In this document: positions 45,390 through 61,870 of the stretch, piece by piece | Layout: each line of letters starts with the position of its first letter | Numbering within the stretch: position 1 is the first letter of the stretch | NCBI GenBank assembly: GCA_037349315.1 | Contig: JBAIAC010000134.1 | Span: forward strand, 806,001-870,000 | Origin: Chelydra serpentina | Taxonomy: Eukaryota > Chordata > Testudines > Chelydridae | Direction: 5' to 3' | Length of the DNA: 64,000 nt | Translations under genes and position numbers: made by a program | Notes under the pieces: generated by a model | What the model was told of the DNA's origin: nothing | What the model saw: the letters and a program-made list of their open reading frames with translations, nothing else | Databases searched by the model: none

Positions 45390-46030
45390 TGCAGAAGGGG
45401 TCAGGGGGTGACACTTATCTCGGGCGGGGCGGCTCCCAAAGCGACCGGCACACCCCCCCCTCCGGCCGCGACTCCTAGGTGAGGGGGGCCCCAGGGGGTC
45501 TCCATGCTCCACTGCCTGCAGGCTCTGCCCACACAGCTCCCATTGGCTGCAGTTCCCAGCCAATAGGAGCTGCAGAGTTGGTGCTAGGGATGGGAGCAGC
45601 GCATGGAGACACCCCCCCCAGGGGACGCAGGGAGAGAGGCCGACTTCCGTTGGCGCTGCTGGGTGCTGACGCCCGGCGTCAGTGGTGGAGCCCCACCCCC
45701 GACCAACGTGGTGGGCCCCCAACGCCGGGCCCCGCCCCTGACGCCGGGCAATGTGGCAAGGCCTCAACGCCGGGCCCTGCCCCCGACGCCGGGTGACGTT
45801 GCGTGGCCCTGCCCCCGACGTTGGGCGACGTTGTGGGGCCCCGCCACCGATGCAATGTTGCCCGGCGTCGGGGGTGGGGCCCAGCAAAACTCCCCAGTGC
45901 TGAGGTAAGATGGCCGCGGGTCCCGGGGCTGGCGGGGATCTGCTGGTGGGTGCTGAGCACCCACCAATTTTTCCCCGTGGGTGCTCCAGCCCCGGAGCAC
46001 CCACGGAGTCGGCGCCTATGGACGCAGGGA
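45390..46030. mobile_element. GC-rich non-autonomous element with tandem repeat, right arm
   Basis: Mirror of 13,886-14,400 with a longer right end (CACCCACGGAGTCGGCGCC at about 45,998-46,016) that the left arm lacks. The tandem GCCCCCGACGCCGGG units lie at about 45,720-45,850. Confidence 0.5.
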
Positions 46031-46864
46031 CATGCCGGCCACTTCTGGGAGCGGCGCGGCATGGAGGGAGGGAGGCAGAGTGGGCAGGGAGCCACCTTAG
46101 CGCTGCTGGGACGTCTCTGCACACCCGTTGGGGGGGGGGCGGGATTAACTATTTTGACCGTTGGGCAGCAGAAACTGTCTCTGAAACTCTAAGTCCTGGT
46201 ATTAAGGGCCTGGCTACTGAAGGAACAGCACAGCAGTGACAATGTGCAGGCGCGGCTAAACCTTTCAACCAACCACAAGTAAAAATGAATAAACTAATTT
46301 CAGGAGACGATATGAAGGCAAGGAAAAAACAATTTTGTAAAGAAATTATTTGTCCTGCTTAGCAGAGTTACATAGAAACTACCATAGCAATTCACGAGAG
46401 AACATTCAAAAACAAGAGAGAGAACGTTGCCTAAACTTATTAGTAATAAACATCTAATGGGCATTTCCCCCAGAGTATAATATAACAATAGGGAAGTGGC
46501 AATGTGTGCAATTGTGAAAACAAATTCCCTGTTAGGACCAGTCCCAATCCGGGGTCAGTGACTCTGCATCCGAACTGAGGTACATGTTATTCAAAACAGT
46601 CTTGTTCACTGGCCAGTCACCCCTATTGAATGCAGACACAGCCATATTCGATGCATTGGTTACTCTCCATTCAGCAGGTTATTTCCTACTTATTCATAAC
46701 TACTGAAGCTGCTCTAAGCGGATGGGAGGGAGCTGTCCCATTTGTGTAGTTAACCCACCTCCCCGAGAGGCGGGAGCTATGTCAGCGGGAGAAGCTATGT
46801 CGGTGGGTGTGCAAGCTGTTCTGTTTACACTTATATATAATGTTTAATCAACTGCCCACAACAT
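46031..46864. other. Arm sequence, no gene seen
   Basis: Mirror of 13,134-13,885 plus about 90 bp private to the right arm at the inner end. Nothing recognised. Confidence 0.4.
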
Positions 46865-46936
46865 GGGGGTATAACTCAGTGGTGGAGTGTTTGACTGCAG
46901 ATCAAATGGTCCTTGGTTCCCATCCAAGTGCACCCT
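46865..46936 (+). tRNA. tRNA-Cys (GCA)-like, right arm
   Basis: Mirror of 13,062-13,133. GGGGGTATAACTCAGTGGTG, anticodon GCA, T loop GGTTCCCATCC. One D-arm base differs (GTGGTGGAG for GTGGTAGAG), breaking the consensus A box further. Acceptor has one mismatch. Confidence 0.6.
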
Positions 46937-47888
46937 CTGAAACCTGATCCTTCAACAAAAAATGTTGCACATCCATTTCCATTCTGTTCAGGATTCCCCT
47001 GAATGGGGATGCCTTAAATGGATGGAAACACTCAACGTTTTCCTGTGCAAATGCATAAAAACCGAGCAAACACGTCCCTCAGTGCATCTATACTGTGATA
47101 ACAGCCCTGCGGCCCGGCTGGCCTGGATCGTCTGACTTGGACGTTTCGGTCTCTGGTTGTGGGGCTAAAAACTGCAGTGGGGACATTTGGCTCAGGCTGG
47201 AGCCCGGCCTCGGAGACCCTCACCCCTCGTGGGATCTCAGAGGCTGGGCTGAAGCCCAAGCGTCTACACTGTAATTTTATAGCCCTGCAGCACAAGCCCC
47301 ACAAGCCTGGATCAGCTGAGCCAGGGTTTGAGAACAGTGACTTGGGTGTGTTAATGGCAGTGTAGACGTAACGCTAGGCTATGTCCACACTGCAATGAAC
47401 ACCCAGGGCTGCCCCGTGCCAGCTCAGGCTCCCAGGGCTGGGCTGTGGGGTGGTAAATTTGCAGTGTAGACATCTCGGCTCAGGCTCAGTACCGGGCTCT
47501 GCAAACCCACGAGGTTGGGAGGGAGTTTAGCAAGTGACAAAGGGAAATCGGCCGTGGAGTATTACCCTGGGCTCATTGGCAGTTCCCCATTGGTCCATCT
47601 GCTTTGGGGCAGGGACCATAACACGTCCTGCTGCATTCGTTATTTCAAAGGGTGGTTTAGGATTTTCAGTCTCAGACACGGTGCACAAAGCAGGACTCCA
47701 CCCTGGACGTAACTCAAATGAGCCGCCCACAGATTCTGGCAGCGACAACGAGGCATTTGGTGTGAGAGTCAGACCTGCCCCTGTCCCAGAGGGAGGGGTC
47801 GTCTGGGAGGGGCCTGGAACACGGACCTGTCGGCTCTTAACTCCCAAACTTTCAGTAACTCTGTTATCAGTGCCTAGGAGTGTAATTT
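46937..47888. other. Arm sequence with DNA-transposon-like repeats
   Basis: Mirror of 12,191-13,061, with elements bounded by GTGTAGACGTAACGC and GCTATGTCCACACTGC phrases. No gene. Confidence 0.45.
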
Positions 47889-47992
47889 AAACCATAAAAA
47901 CAGCCACACTGGGCTAGACCAAAGGCCCATCTAGCTCTGTATCTTCTCTTCTGACAGTAGCCAATGCCAGGTGCCCCAAAAGCCACTCAACA
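47889..47992 (-). mobile_element. CR1-type 3' tail fused behind tRNA-Thr, right arm
   Basis: Mirror of 12,087-12,190, same join to the tRNA-like head. Confidence 0.55.
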
Positions 47993-48066
47993 AGGCACCA
48001 CTGGGAGTTGAGCCCAGGATCTCCTGTTTACAAAACAGGTGCATTAACCAGTTAAGCCATGGTGCC
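47993..48066 (-). tRNA. tRNA-Thr (TGT)-like, right arm
   Basis: Mirror of 12,013-12,086, 74 nt, anticodon TGT. The T loop has GGGCTCAACTCC where the left has GGGTTCAACTCC, changing an invariant B-box T. The left copy is therefore the more likely to be transcribed. Possibly a SINE head. Confidence 0.6.
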
Positions 48067-48893
48067 TGACTGTTGCTAAAGTTTGGGTGTCTTCCCACAC
48101 TTGACTCTCTGCCAGACCCCACCTGGGCCTTTGCTTGTGTTTGGAGTCTGCAAAGCAGAGGAGCAGGGGAAGTTTTCCTTGCAAGCTGTGTGTGTGTGAA
48201 TCCTTGGCCAGGTCTGCACTACAAAGTTATTGCAGCATCATTATATTGCTCAGGCGTGTGAAAAACACGTGACGTTCCCTCGGTCACCAGCCTGGCGACA
48301 AAACTGCCTTCTATTTGCGACAAAATCAAACCACCGCAACGAGAGGCCTGGAGCTTTTTGCAGCAAACTGAGAGTGACAAAGTGTCAGTGTAGACGCTGC
48401 TGGTCATTATATCACCAGAACTGGCCTCCGCCAGTATCCCACAATGCCCGCCGGGAACTCCCTGCCCTGCGTTCCTGCTCCAGAGGCTGGGCCCCTCCCC
48501 TCTCATCGCTCCGGGAAGTTCTGACGGCTGAGCCTGCTGCTCTGCTCCGGCAGCAAGGAGCAAATCACTGCCGGGGATGCTGCTCCCCTGCACGGTGACC
48601 ACGGAGCTGGGGGGCGGAAGCTCCTTCCAGTGGGGGGGCCACCGGCATCTAAACTCACCCCATGATGACCCTTTCCCCAAGGACCTGCACTCACGCCTCC
48701 CCTTCTCCCTGGGGCCCCAACCCTACACCGCCCCGTCTCCCTGAGGCTCCGTCCCACTGTTCCCCCAAGGCCACAAACACAGAATGCCTCTTCTCATCAG
48801 GCCTCCGTCCTGTTCCCCCCTCCACTGTTCATCCTTACGGCTGGTAACCCCCCTGTTTCAGCCCCGGTGACACAGAGCCAGGCAGGCAGCAGC

Positions 48894-48932
<39 letters not shown>

Positions 48933-49522
48933 GGAGAGATACTGCTGTTCTGTGCTGAGCTGAACCAGTGAGGGAAGTGGGGGCTGATGTCAGGGGTGTT
49001 CCCCTCCCCTTGCTTCAGGACGGGGGTGTCCCCCTTCCCCTGCCTGAGGACTGGTTGGTTCCAGCAGCTGTCTGAGCTTAGACACAGTGTGCCAGCACAC
49101 TCTCTCTTCCCCAACGCACAGACTGGCTCTCCACACACACACACTTCAGTTGGGAAGCAGCTGGCAATCTAGTAGGCTGCCCATGGAACAATGGGATAGA
49201 GAAATCTGCATCATGTGATGCTGTACCGGCCCATGAGCCATTGCAAACCCCTCCCACAGCCCCCTGCGGCCAGTTGCACAGTGCGATAGCTACCCACAGT
49301 GCACTGCTCTTTGGGGCGTTTCAAGGGCTGCTGGCGTGGATGCGCTCTGGTGACACAAGCAGCATAGTGTGGACATGCAACAGCAGTTTAATTATAACAC
49401 TTTAACTAAAGTGGCATAACTCAGCAGTGTGGACACAGCCTGAGAGTGAGACGAGAGAAGACCTAGCTCCGCTTGACACCAAGGATGCTCAGGTACTGAA
49501 ACTAAAGAACCACAAGTTCCTC
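48067..49522. other. Arm sequence with expanded microsatellite
   Basis: Mirror of 10,603-12,012. The (GT)n(GA)n tract at about 48,894-48,933 is clearly longer than its left partner at 11,157-11,180. No gene. Confidence 0.5.
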
Positions 49523-49604
49523 CGTAGTTGACAGGATTTGAACCTGCACAGGGAGATCCCAATGGAGTTCAAGTCCATCACCTTAACCACTCAGCCACAA
49601 CTAC
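49523..49604 (-). tRNA. tRNA-Ser (TGA), right arm
   Basis: Mirror of 10,521-10,602, identical over 82 nt by eye. Type II fold with anticodon TGA and B box GGTTCAAATCC. Likely functional. Confidence 0.85.
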
Positions 49605-50548
49605 TTGACTGACACAGGTATCTCATGCCACATCTACTTCTGTTCTCATTGAGTGATCATTTCCCATTGTTTGCTCACACCAGCTTCCACAACAGACGCA
49701 CTGCTGTGCAGTTGTGTAAGTGTGTCCGTGACTGAACAGCAAGAATTTCTGCTCATTTCCCTTCTGGCTGGAGCATGATGTATCCGGCACCGCACTCCCA
49801 TTGGCCAGTTCCCAGCCAATCCGAGCTGGGGTGGGATTTGCCTGTGGGCGAGAGCTGCGTGGAGGCACTTGCGTGCCTCCGCCTAGGAACCGGGCTGCTG
49901 CTGGCCACTTCTGGGGCGCAGCATGGACCACAGTGCCAGGACAGGCAGGAAGCCGATCCTTGAACCCCCGCTGCGCCACTGACCCGGAGCCACCTGAGGC
50001 AACCCAGTTTGCATTTTCTGGGAGTGCACAACTCCCGGAAACATTCCCTTTGGATCTTCCTGATAACGTTCCATGTGGTTATACTTGCTCAGCATCTTCC
50101 TGCTGGGGTGTCCCCTCGTTGTCACTCCCCATCCCAACACCTGATGGGAGACAGAGAGAATCCAGACATAGGTCACTCCCTGTGCCGGAGAGAAAGGAAA
50201 TCTCAGAGAGAGGAATGGAAAAAGGGATGAACAAACCAAAATATGTGCGGGAGAGACCAAACCTATCAGGAGCTGATTTTCCCTAAAACTTCCCTTCCTT
50301 TCTCTCCTCTGGGGATCAGCTCTGGGTCCGTATCTCACCAGAAATCTCAGGGGACAGTGAGATTGGGGCAGAACCTGCTGTCAGTTGTCAGTCAGGATAG
50401 GTGGGAAGCATGAGTGACATCTGCCTAATGATCCCACATCTGCAGGGAACAATCCTGAACTTGGAGAGCTCACAAGGTCTTTGTAGGGCATCCCAAATGT
50501 TTCCTGTATTCATAGACAGTTTTTGAGTTGGTTTAACCAATTCCTCAC

Positions 50549-50662
50549 CTGTGCAGGCAGCTCTCGGGAGCACTTCTTTCTCAGAGCCCTGGAGGTCTGG
50601 GACCCACGGCTCTTCCCCTCATTCCAGCTGCGAGATCACATCAGGTTTGGAAACTGGAAACT
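50549..50662 (-). pseudogene. KRAB-B exon with premature stop, right arm
   Basis: 114 nt, acceptor TTGAGCAG, donor ACAG|GTGAGG (a better donor than the left arm's GTAGGG). It carries the same in-frame TGA as the left exon, so the lesion is older than the palindrome. Confidence 0.85.
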
Positions 50663-50689
50663 CTGCTCAAGGCAAAGAAAACAAGGGAG

Positions 50690-51085
50690 GTCAGTGTAAT
50701 TTGTGGGATACTTGTCACAAGGAATATTCCATGGTTTTAACCCCTGCTCGTTTTTAAGTAGTAATATCCCAAGGCCATCTTCCTTGACTTAAAGTGGCAG
50801 GAGAGTTGTTATTATTATAAATCATATTCATTACCTTTGTGCATAAGGACCAAGTAAGAAGTGGGTCCCCATTGTGCTAGGCAAGGTACAAACCCAGAAT
50901 AGTAGATGGCCCATGCCCTGAAGAATTTACAATCTAAATAGACAAGACAGACACAGAATGGGGGAAGAGGTAGAACCCACCAGCAGAGTGAACTATGTGA
51001 AGGCAGAGTGACAGATCTGATGAACACAGGCATATCTCTTGAAACTATTGTATTTAATGGTATGACTAGGGCCAGTGTTTTCTGG
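50690..51085. other. Right-arm-only segment in ZNF intron
   Basis: About 380 bp absent from the left arm near 8,225. It includes GAAGAATTTACAATCTAAATAGAC, a phrase of an old interspersed repeat whose family I cannot name. No gene. Confidence 0.45.
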
Positions 51086-51616
51086 AAATTGCCACTTTTA
51101 CTGCATTTTTTTCTGGAATTACTCTTCATTTCTGGAATCACCCTTCATATCTGGAATTGCTGAACAGAGGGTGGGTGGGGCATGTAGGGTCACAACCCCC
51201 CAGATTTCTGCCCAGAGACACCCGACTCATCCCCAGGGTGCGGGGCAGAGGTGATGTGTGGGCAGGGCACACAGGGTCATGCCGCCCTGAGATTTCTGCC
51301 TGGGGACACCTGACTCCTCCCCAGGGCACAGGGCAGAGGCTGGGGACTGGCTGCAGTTGAGACTTGCTGCTAATTTCTTCCCTCCTCATGCAAGTCTGGG
51401 TTCAGCAAAACCACTGTGCAGCTTCCCCTGGGCAGGTAGGGGAACCCTGCCCAGGGGAACCTTGAAAGGGGGACGCCAGGCTCCCACATCATGCTGCAGA
51501 GCAGACGGCGCTCGCAGCTGCTCTCGGCTGTGTCCACAGCCCCTCTCCCCTGCTCATCTCCCCTGCGCACAGCGGGTTCATGTCCCATCTCCCCAGCACA
51601 CAGCCGGCTCTAGGCT

Positions 51617-56652
<5,036 letters not shown>

Positions 56653-56676
56653 CTGAACCGGCTCCTCTGCAGCCAT
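56653..56676 (-). pseudogene. ZNF start exon, right arm
   Basis: ATG plus seven codons (MAAEEPVQ) and donor CAG|GTAGGG, identical in sense to 5,130-5,153. Confidence 0.7.
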
Positions 56677-57990
56677 TTCTCTCCCCTGACCCATGGGAGG
56701 ACGGGATGAACTGGAGCAAAACACGGACATTATTCTGCAGCCTGGCAGGGTGAGAAGGGCAGTTGTGGAGGTTTCAGAACAGGCTTTAATTAATTTCACA
56801 GCACGATTGCCCCAGGCGTTTTCCCTGCAGACAGACACCCTAGAGTCTGCCATGCTGAGAAAATGCTCGATCTCTTTATTACAGTGGAGACCTGGCCACT
56901 CCTGCCAGGCTAAACCCACAGAGACATTTTTGACCTCTTTTCTCCCTCCCCCCATTCTGTAACAAAGCATCTGAACACAATGCTAGAAAAAAGCAGAGCC
57001 AAAGTATTTACTGTGGGGGATTCCCTTGGACACTGACCCCACGGCAGCCACATCCCAGTAGGAGGGATATGGAGTCAGGAACTGGGTTTTCCTGTTTGAT
57101 CCTCATCTTTTCCACAGGAAAATGATTTTACCTAGGTTGCAGTAATACATCTGTCTGGGCAGATTAGAGATCTGGAAATCTCTCTCAAAACTCTTCTCTC
57201 CCATGGCTCCTTTCAGTCTCTCTTTCTCCTTTTCCCTGTCCCCTCTCCCTGCCCGTCTGGTAGGAAAGTCCCATTCCTGGGTTGTTTGCTCCCCCAAGGC
57301 TGGATTTGCTCCTGCAATTGCTAATGGGACGAGAAATGAGGGGGGGGGGGTCTGTTTGAGTAGAGTCATTTTAAGGCCAGACCCCAGCATTTTCCCCTCA
57401 TTTCTTCCAGTTACCTGGAATCTCTGGCTCAGAATTTAGTATTAACAGGGCTCAGGGCTGCCCTAGGGGGCTGGTGCCAGCTGGAGAAAGTCATCACCTG
57501 GGCCGGGCAGAGAAGAAGGTTTAATTAAGGTCACTTCCCAGCACAGACCCCGCTGGGGGAGCAGCAGCTGCTAAGCCTGGTCTCCCAGATCACGATGGAG
57601 GCTGCAGCGTCTGACCCAGGAAGCTGAACCCCAATATCCTGAGCAGAGAGGGACAGGGCGTTGGAGCAGCCTTCCCTCCTTGAGCTCTCTGGGGGGAGCA
57701 GCTGAGAGCCCCTCCTCACAGGGGGAATTGCTGATCTCATTTACCCCACTGTCGATCTGGAGTCACTCCTCGTCTGTCCAGGCAGTGACTCTGGATTAAC
57801 AGTGGTGTCCGTGACACCAGGTTTCAGGAAGAACGAGTCCAGAGCGCTGTGGGAGAGACCGTTGTGAGGCAGCGCGAACCCCTTCCCCCCTCCCGCACCC
57901 CCAGATCTAGGACAAGGACTCGGGGGATGAATTTTCCCAATGGAACCAGATGTTTTCCAGAGGGGAGAAAAGCAGAATCGGTGATGTCAC
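56677..57990. other. Arm sequence upstream of ZNF start exon, right arm
   Basis: Mirror of 3,800-5,129. No gene recognised. Confidence 0.45.
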
Positions 57991-57994
57991 ATTC

Positions 57995-58090
57995 CCAGCC
58001 CCCAGCCAGGGGCCCCCGACCCCCCCCCAGAGCCCAGACCCCAGCCAGGGGCCCCAGACCCCCCCCAGAGATTCCCTGGGACCGAGTCCC
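57995..58090 (-). repeat. Two-unit remnant of the left minisatellite
   Basis: CAGCCAGGGGCCCC and AGAGCCCAGACC units match the 37-39-bp repeat at 1,780-3,795 in reverse; only about two copies here. Confidence 0.75.
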
Positions 58091-58299
58091 CAGAGTCCCT
58101 GGCCAGTGACCCCAGAGCCCCCCCCCCCCAGTGAGAGCCGCCCATGGGGGGAGGGGGAGACAATGGGGCGCGGTGGGGGAGGGGAAGAGACCTGCTCAGG
58201 GGGTTGGGGGGGGGAGGGGGTCACCCTGGGTGCGGCTCGCGGCTCTCTGGGGAGAAAGGGGGCGGGGGGGTCCCCAGGGCCAGCGGTAAATCCGAGGGG

Positions 58300-58570
58300 G
58301 TCTCAGCCCCCCGCTCGGGGGTCACCTGCTCTTCTCCCCCCGCTCCGATCTGCGCATGCCCAGAGCCGGGAGACACAAACCGCTCCAACGGCCGCGCACG
58401 AGCCAGGCAGAGCTGCTCGCAGCCCGGCTCGTCCGCCCCCCTGCCCGACGTCACTTCCGGTCCCGGGAGTGCCAGGAACTACATCTCCCAGCGTGCCCTG
58501 GGGGCCGCTTCCGCCCTCTTCAGCCCAGCACATGGAGTGTTAAGCAGCTGTTACTGCGCATGCTCAGTGC
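58300..58570 (-). promoter_or_regulatory. CpG-rich promoter, right arm
   Basis: Mirror of 1,335-1,640: ZNF143-type AACTACATCTCCCAGCGTGC (58,477-58,496), ETS CACTTCCGG (58,452-58,460), NRF1-like TGCGCATGCCCA (58,351-58,362) and TGCGCATGCTCA (58,555-58,566). The CRE is reduced to CGACGTCA. It is more diverged from its partner than the inner arms are. Confidence 0.55.
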
Positions 58571-58603
58571 TAGTACCAGGGAGCCGGGAGAACAAAGCCC
58601 AGA

Positions 58604-59430
58604 GCCAGGGGGCGGGGCAGCGCCTGGGGGCGGGGCTCTGGCACAGGCTGGGGGCGGGGCAGCGCCTGGGGGCGGGTTTCTGGCACAGGCTGGGGGCGGG
58701 GCAGCGCCTGGGGGCGGGGCTCTGGCACAGGCCGGGGGCGGGGCAGCGCCTGGGGGCGGGGCTCTGGCACAGGCTGGGGGCGGGGCAGCGCCTGGGGGCG
58801 GGTTTCTGGCACAGGCCGGGGGCGGGGCAGCGCCTGGGGGCGGGGCTATGGCACAGCCCGGGGGCGGGGCAGTGCCTGGGGGCGGGGCTCTGGCACAGGC
58901 TGGGGGCGGGGCAGCGCCTGGGGGCGGGTTTCTGGCACAGCCCGGGGGCGGGGCAGCGCCTGGGGGCGGGGCTATGGCACTGCCCGGGGGCAGGGCAGCG
59001 CCTGGGGTTGGGGCTCTGGCACTGCCCAGGGGCGGGGCTCTGGCACTGCCCAGGGGCGGGGCAGCGCCTGGGGACGGGTTTCTGGCACAGCCCAGGGGCG
59101 GGGCAGCGCCTGGGGGCGGGGCTATGGCACTGCCCGGGGGCGGGGCAGCGCCTGGGGGTGGGGCTCTGGCACAGCCCGGGGGCGGGGCAGCGCCTGGGGG
59201 CGGGGCTCTGGCACAGGCCGGGGGCGGGGCAGCGCCTCGGGGCGGGGCTCTGGCACAGGCCGGGGGCGGGGCAGCGCCTCGGGGCGGGGCTCTGGCACAG
59301 CCCGGGGGCGGGGCAGCGCCTGGGGGCGGGGCTATGGCACTGCCCGGGGGCGGGGCAGCGCCTGGGGGTGGGCCTCTGGCACAGCCCGGGGTCGGGGCAG
59401 TGCCTGGGGGCGGGGCTCGGGCTCCATTGG
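58604..59430 (+). repeat. 42-bp GC-box minisatellite (about 19-20 copies)
   Basis: The unit GGGGGCGGGGCAGCGCCTGG then GGGCGGGGCTCTGGCACAGG is 42 bp (14 codons), so frames of 456 and 543 codons run through it without meaning. Each unit has two GGGGCGGGG GC boxes (Sp1 class). It starts immediately outside the palindrome and has no left counterpart. Confidence 0.92.
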
Positions 59431-59741
59431 GAGCGGGGCAGAGCAGCGGCTCCCTGGGGGGTCCCGTGTTTGCCGCAGCGCTGGAGCCGCCGGGGAGATC
59501 GCGGAGCTGCTGGGCTCAGCTGCAGCCGGGCTCGGCCCCGGCCCCGCCGGGACCCAGGTGGGGGCAGAGCCTGGGACCGGGGGGTTCCCCTGTGTGGGGC
59601 TGGGGGCGGCGGGGGGACGAGCCGGAGCTGCGGGCGGGGGAAGGACAGTGGGACACGTGGGGGGTGGAGCGTCCCCTGGGAGCCAGGAAAGTCCAGGGGG
59701 AGAAGAAAGTGTCAGTGTGTGTGTGAGTCGGTGTGTTTCTG
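59431..59741. other. CpG-rich sequence after the minisatellite
   Basis: GC-rich, ending in a short TG-rich run (59,711-59,740). No exon can be supported, though splice-like CAGGTGGGG occurs at 59,555. Nothing else recognised. Confidence 0.35.
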
Positions 59742-59925
59742 TCTCATAGAATCTCAGGGTTGGAAGGGACCTTAGTAGGTCATCTAGTCCAACCCCCTGC
59801 TCAAAGCACGACCAATCCCCAATTTTTGGCCCAGATCCCCAAATGGCCCCCTCAAGGATTGAACTCACAACCCTGGGTTTAGCAGGCCAATGCTCAAACC
59901 ACTGAACTATTCCCCTCCCCTTTCT
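59742..59925 (-). mobile_element. tRNA-derived SINE with CR1 tail, near full length
   Basis: Minus strand: head GGGGAATAGTTCAGTGG (A box), GAGTTCAATCCTTGAGG (B box), body GGGGATCTGGGCCAAAAATT, then GCAGGGGGTTGGACTAGATG, CCCTTCCAACCCTGAG and ATTCTATGA. The last 60 or so bases are nearly identical to the 3' end of the CR1 at 18,345-18,426. This is the layout of cryptodiran tortoise pol III SINEs. Confidence 0.85.
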
Positions 59926-59989
59926 AGCATGTGTGGGAAAGGGAGGCTGAGACTTGTGGCACCCTCCTCTGTGGCAGGGATCCTGGTAG

Positions 59990-60211
59990 CTGTACGGTGC
60001 TGGGTGTGCCCAGGAACACCCTAATTAAGGGGTGTCCCTAGCCTCTGTTTGCCAGAAGCTGGGAATGGGTGACAGGGGATTGATCACTAGATGATTACCT
60101 GTCTGTTCATTCCCTCTGGGGCACCTGGCATTGGCCACTGTCAGAAGACAGGATAATGGGCTAGATGGACCTTTGGTCTGACCCAGTACGGCCTTTTTAT
60201 GTTCTCATGTT
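59990..60211 (+). mobile_element. CR1 3' UTR fragment
   Basis: AATGGGTGACAGGGGATTGA, GGGGCACCTGGCATTGGCC, GACCTTTGGTCTGACCCAG and CCTTTTTATGTTCTCATG follow the order of a CR1 subfamily 3' end. The same tail is fused to tRNA-Thr at 12,103. Confidence 0.7.
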
Positions 60212-60224
60212 TGGAACCGGGGCT

Positions 60225-60420
60225 GAACAACGAGGTGGATATTGGAAGATGACACAAAATTCTGCAGATTAGTCGGCCTAGAGAAGACTTTGAAGAGGTT
60301 CAAAGGGATCTAATAAAGCCATGTGACTGGGCAGCACAATGGCAGATGAAAACCAGTGCTGACAAAGGCCGGGCCATACACATGGAAAGCAGTGAGATGA
60401 ACGACTCCACAATATCGCTG
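60225..60420 (+). mobile_element. Diverged CR1 reverse-transcriptase fragment
   Basis: Conceptual translation with frameshifts shows DDTKFCR, LKRFKGI, WAAQWQMKTSADKG and IHM, matching the region after the FADD motif of CR1 ORF2. Old and broken. Confidence 0.6.
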
Positions 60421-61690
60421 GGGTCAGAAACCAAAGCACGGATGGTTGGGCCCAGTGGTTTGGCAGTGACGTTGGGGCCTAGTGGTCAGAGTGGTGGAGG
60501 TCGAGCCGAGGGGAGCCAAAGGTTGGAGCCGGAGTCAGGAGTCAAGAGCAGGATTGGAACAGGCTAGGAGTAGGGACAGGGCCGGATTAATGATTCCCGG
60601 CCAATGGGAGCTGGGGAGGCAGAGCCTACAGGCTAGAGCAGCACCTGGACAGAGGTTCCCGGTGTGGTGCTCATTGCGGTGACGAGGCTGGGCGGGGAGA
60701 GGAACGGCAGCAGGCGGAGCCACCTCACCCCACCCCACCCCAGCCGGAACGCAGCACGCAGGGGCTTTAGTGGCTGCAGCACGAGGCCCCCCTTAGCCCT
60801 TCTCCTTTCATGAGTGCATCATTGCCCCACTTCTGCCCCATCCCACACACTGGTACAGTGCAGACCCCTGGAGCTGATCTCTGACATCTCTCTCACTATA
60901 ATGAAGTTACTGCAGAGTCAGGACAACCCCACCTTTGGGCTCCATGGACGACATCTCACCCCACTGAATAGAGCCCTACATTCACATCGCTTCTCGCATG
61001 TGAGTCCCTCAGTCCTCAGAGCCAGGCGGAGAGAGGAGAAATTCTCCCAGACTCCCTTTAACCATTGCCAGCCCACAGGGTAGCGGAGGTTGAGCGGGGA
61101 GGGTTGGGTGCTCTCTTTAAGAAAGATTCTTTCTTAAAGAGAGTTTTCAGCCTTGTCCCTGTGTCCTGGGCACTGAGGGGTTCGCGGGCGGGAGGCGTTA
61201 CTGGGAGGTGGAGGCGGGAGACAAGCATGGATGGGCTCTGGGGGTTTGCAGGGAATCTGTGAGCAGGAAGGGGCAGGTCACACTCACACCTGGGAATGGA
61301 TACTGGGCCGCGTGGCTGAGGGATGGGGGATACAAGGCCTCACCTCCCCCATGACCCCCTCCCACCTTTGATGCAGATGAGGCTGTTCTGTCCCGTCTGG
61401 TGGCGCTGAGACTCCATAGAGAGAGAATTAAATGAGTTCGCTCTATAGCCTTAGCTAATAGGCAGTTGGCTTTTAGCTCCTGCTGTAGAGGCTCATGGGC
61501 TAAGCTCCCAGCTTCGATCCTGCCCGCTGATGACCTGGGTCTATTAGTGTTATAAGTGGGGGGTTGTGACGTTACTGTCATGAACTGGGCCCGTATAGAT
61601 CATTGCTGCAACCAAGGGCCTAGAGTTGCTCCTATTCATTTCACACCCAGAGTCCTGAATTTCATGGCTAATGAAAGCTAAGAGGTTTCT
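60421..61690. other. Right flank, no gene seen
   Basis: Includes a CAGGGCCGGATTAATG phrase (about 60,577) of a DNA-element end and a 33-bp perfect inverted repeat at 61,111-61,143. No exon recognised. Confidence 0.4.
61111..61143. repeat. Perfect 16-bp inverted repeat with 1-nt centre
   Basis: CTCTCTTTAAGAAAGA, T, TCTTTCTTAAAGAGAG. Confidence 0.85.
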
Positions 61691-61870
61691 TCCCTGTGGG
61701 ATTTGCTGAGGCTTCACCCCTGTGGATTCGCCGATGTCAAGCAAGCGTTGAGTTGTCACTGTCGCTTTCCCCACACTCAAGGCCCGTACAGGGTTTCTCT
61801 CCCTGGTGGGGTCTCCGGTGTGTAACTCGGGCTGATCGTATCGTGAAACGTGTCATGAGGCCGGAGCGGG
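61690..61870 (-). pseudogene. Degenerate C2H2 zinc-finger remnant
   Basis: Minus strand reads RVTHRRPHQGEKPCTG, LECGESDSDNSTLA, then a stop and HRRIHRGEA. The HQGEKP linker and ECGxS...HRRIH spacing are of finger arrays, but the first Cys and several spacers are lost. It is a separate remnant from the arm pseudogenes and suggests a wider ZNF cluster. Confidence 0.65.

Noticed and set aside
58144..59775. 543- and 456-codon Gly/Ala-rich frames
   Set aside because: They are created by the 42-bp (14-codon) GC-box minisatellite and are open in two phases at once.
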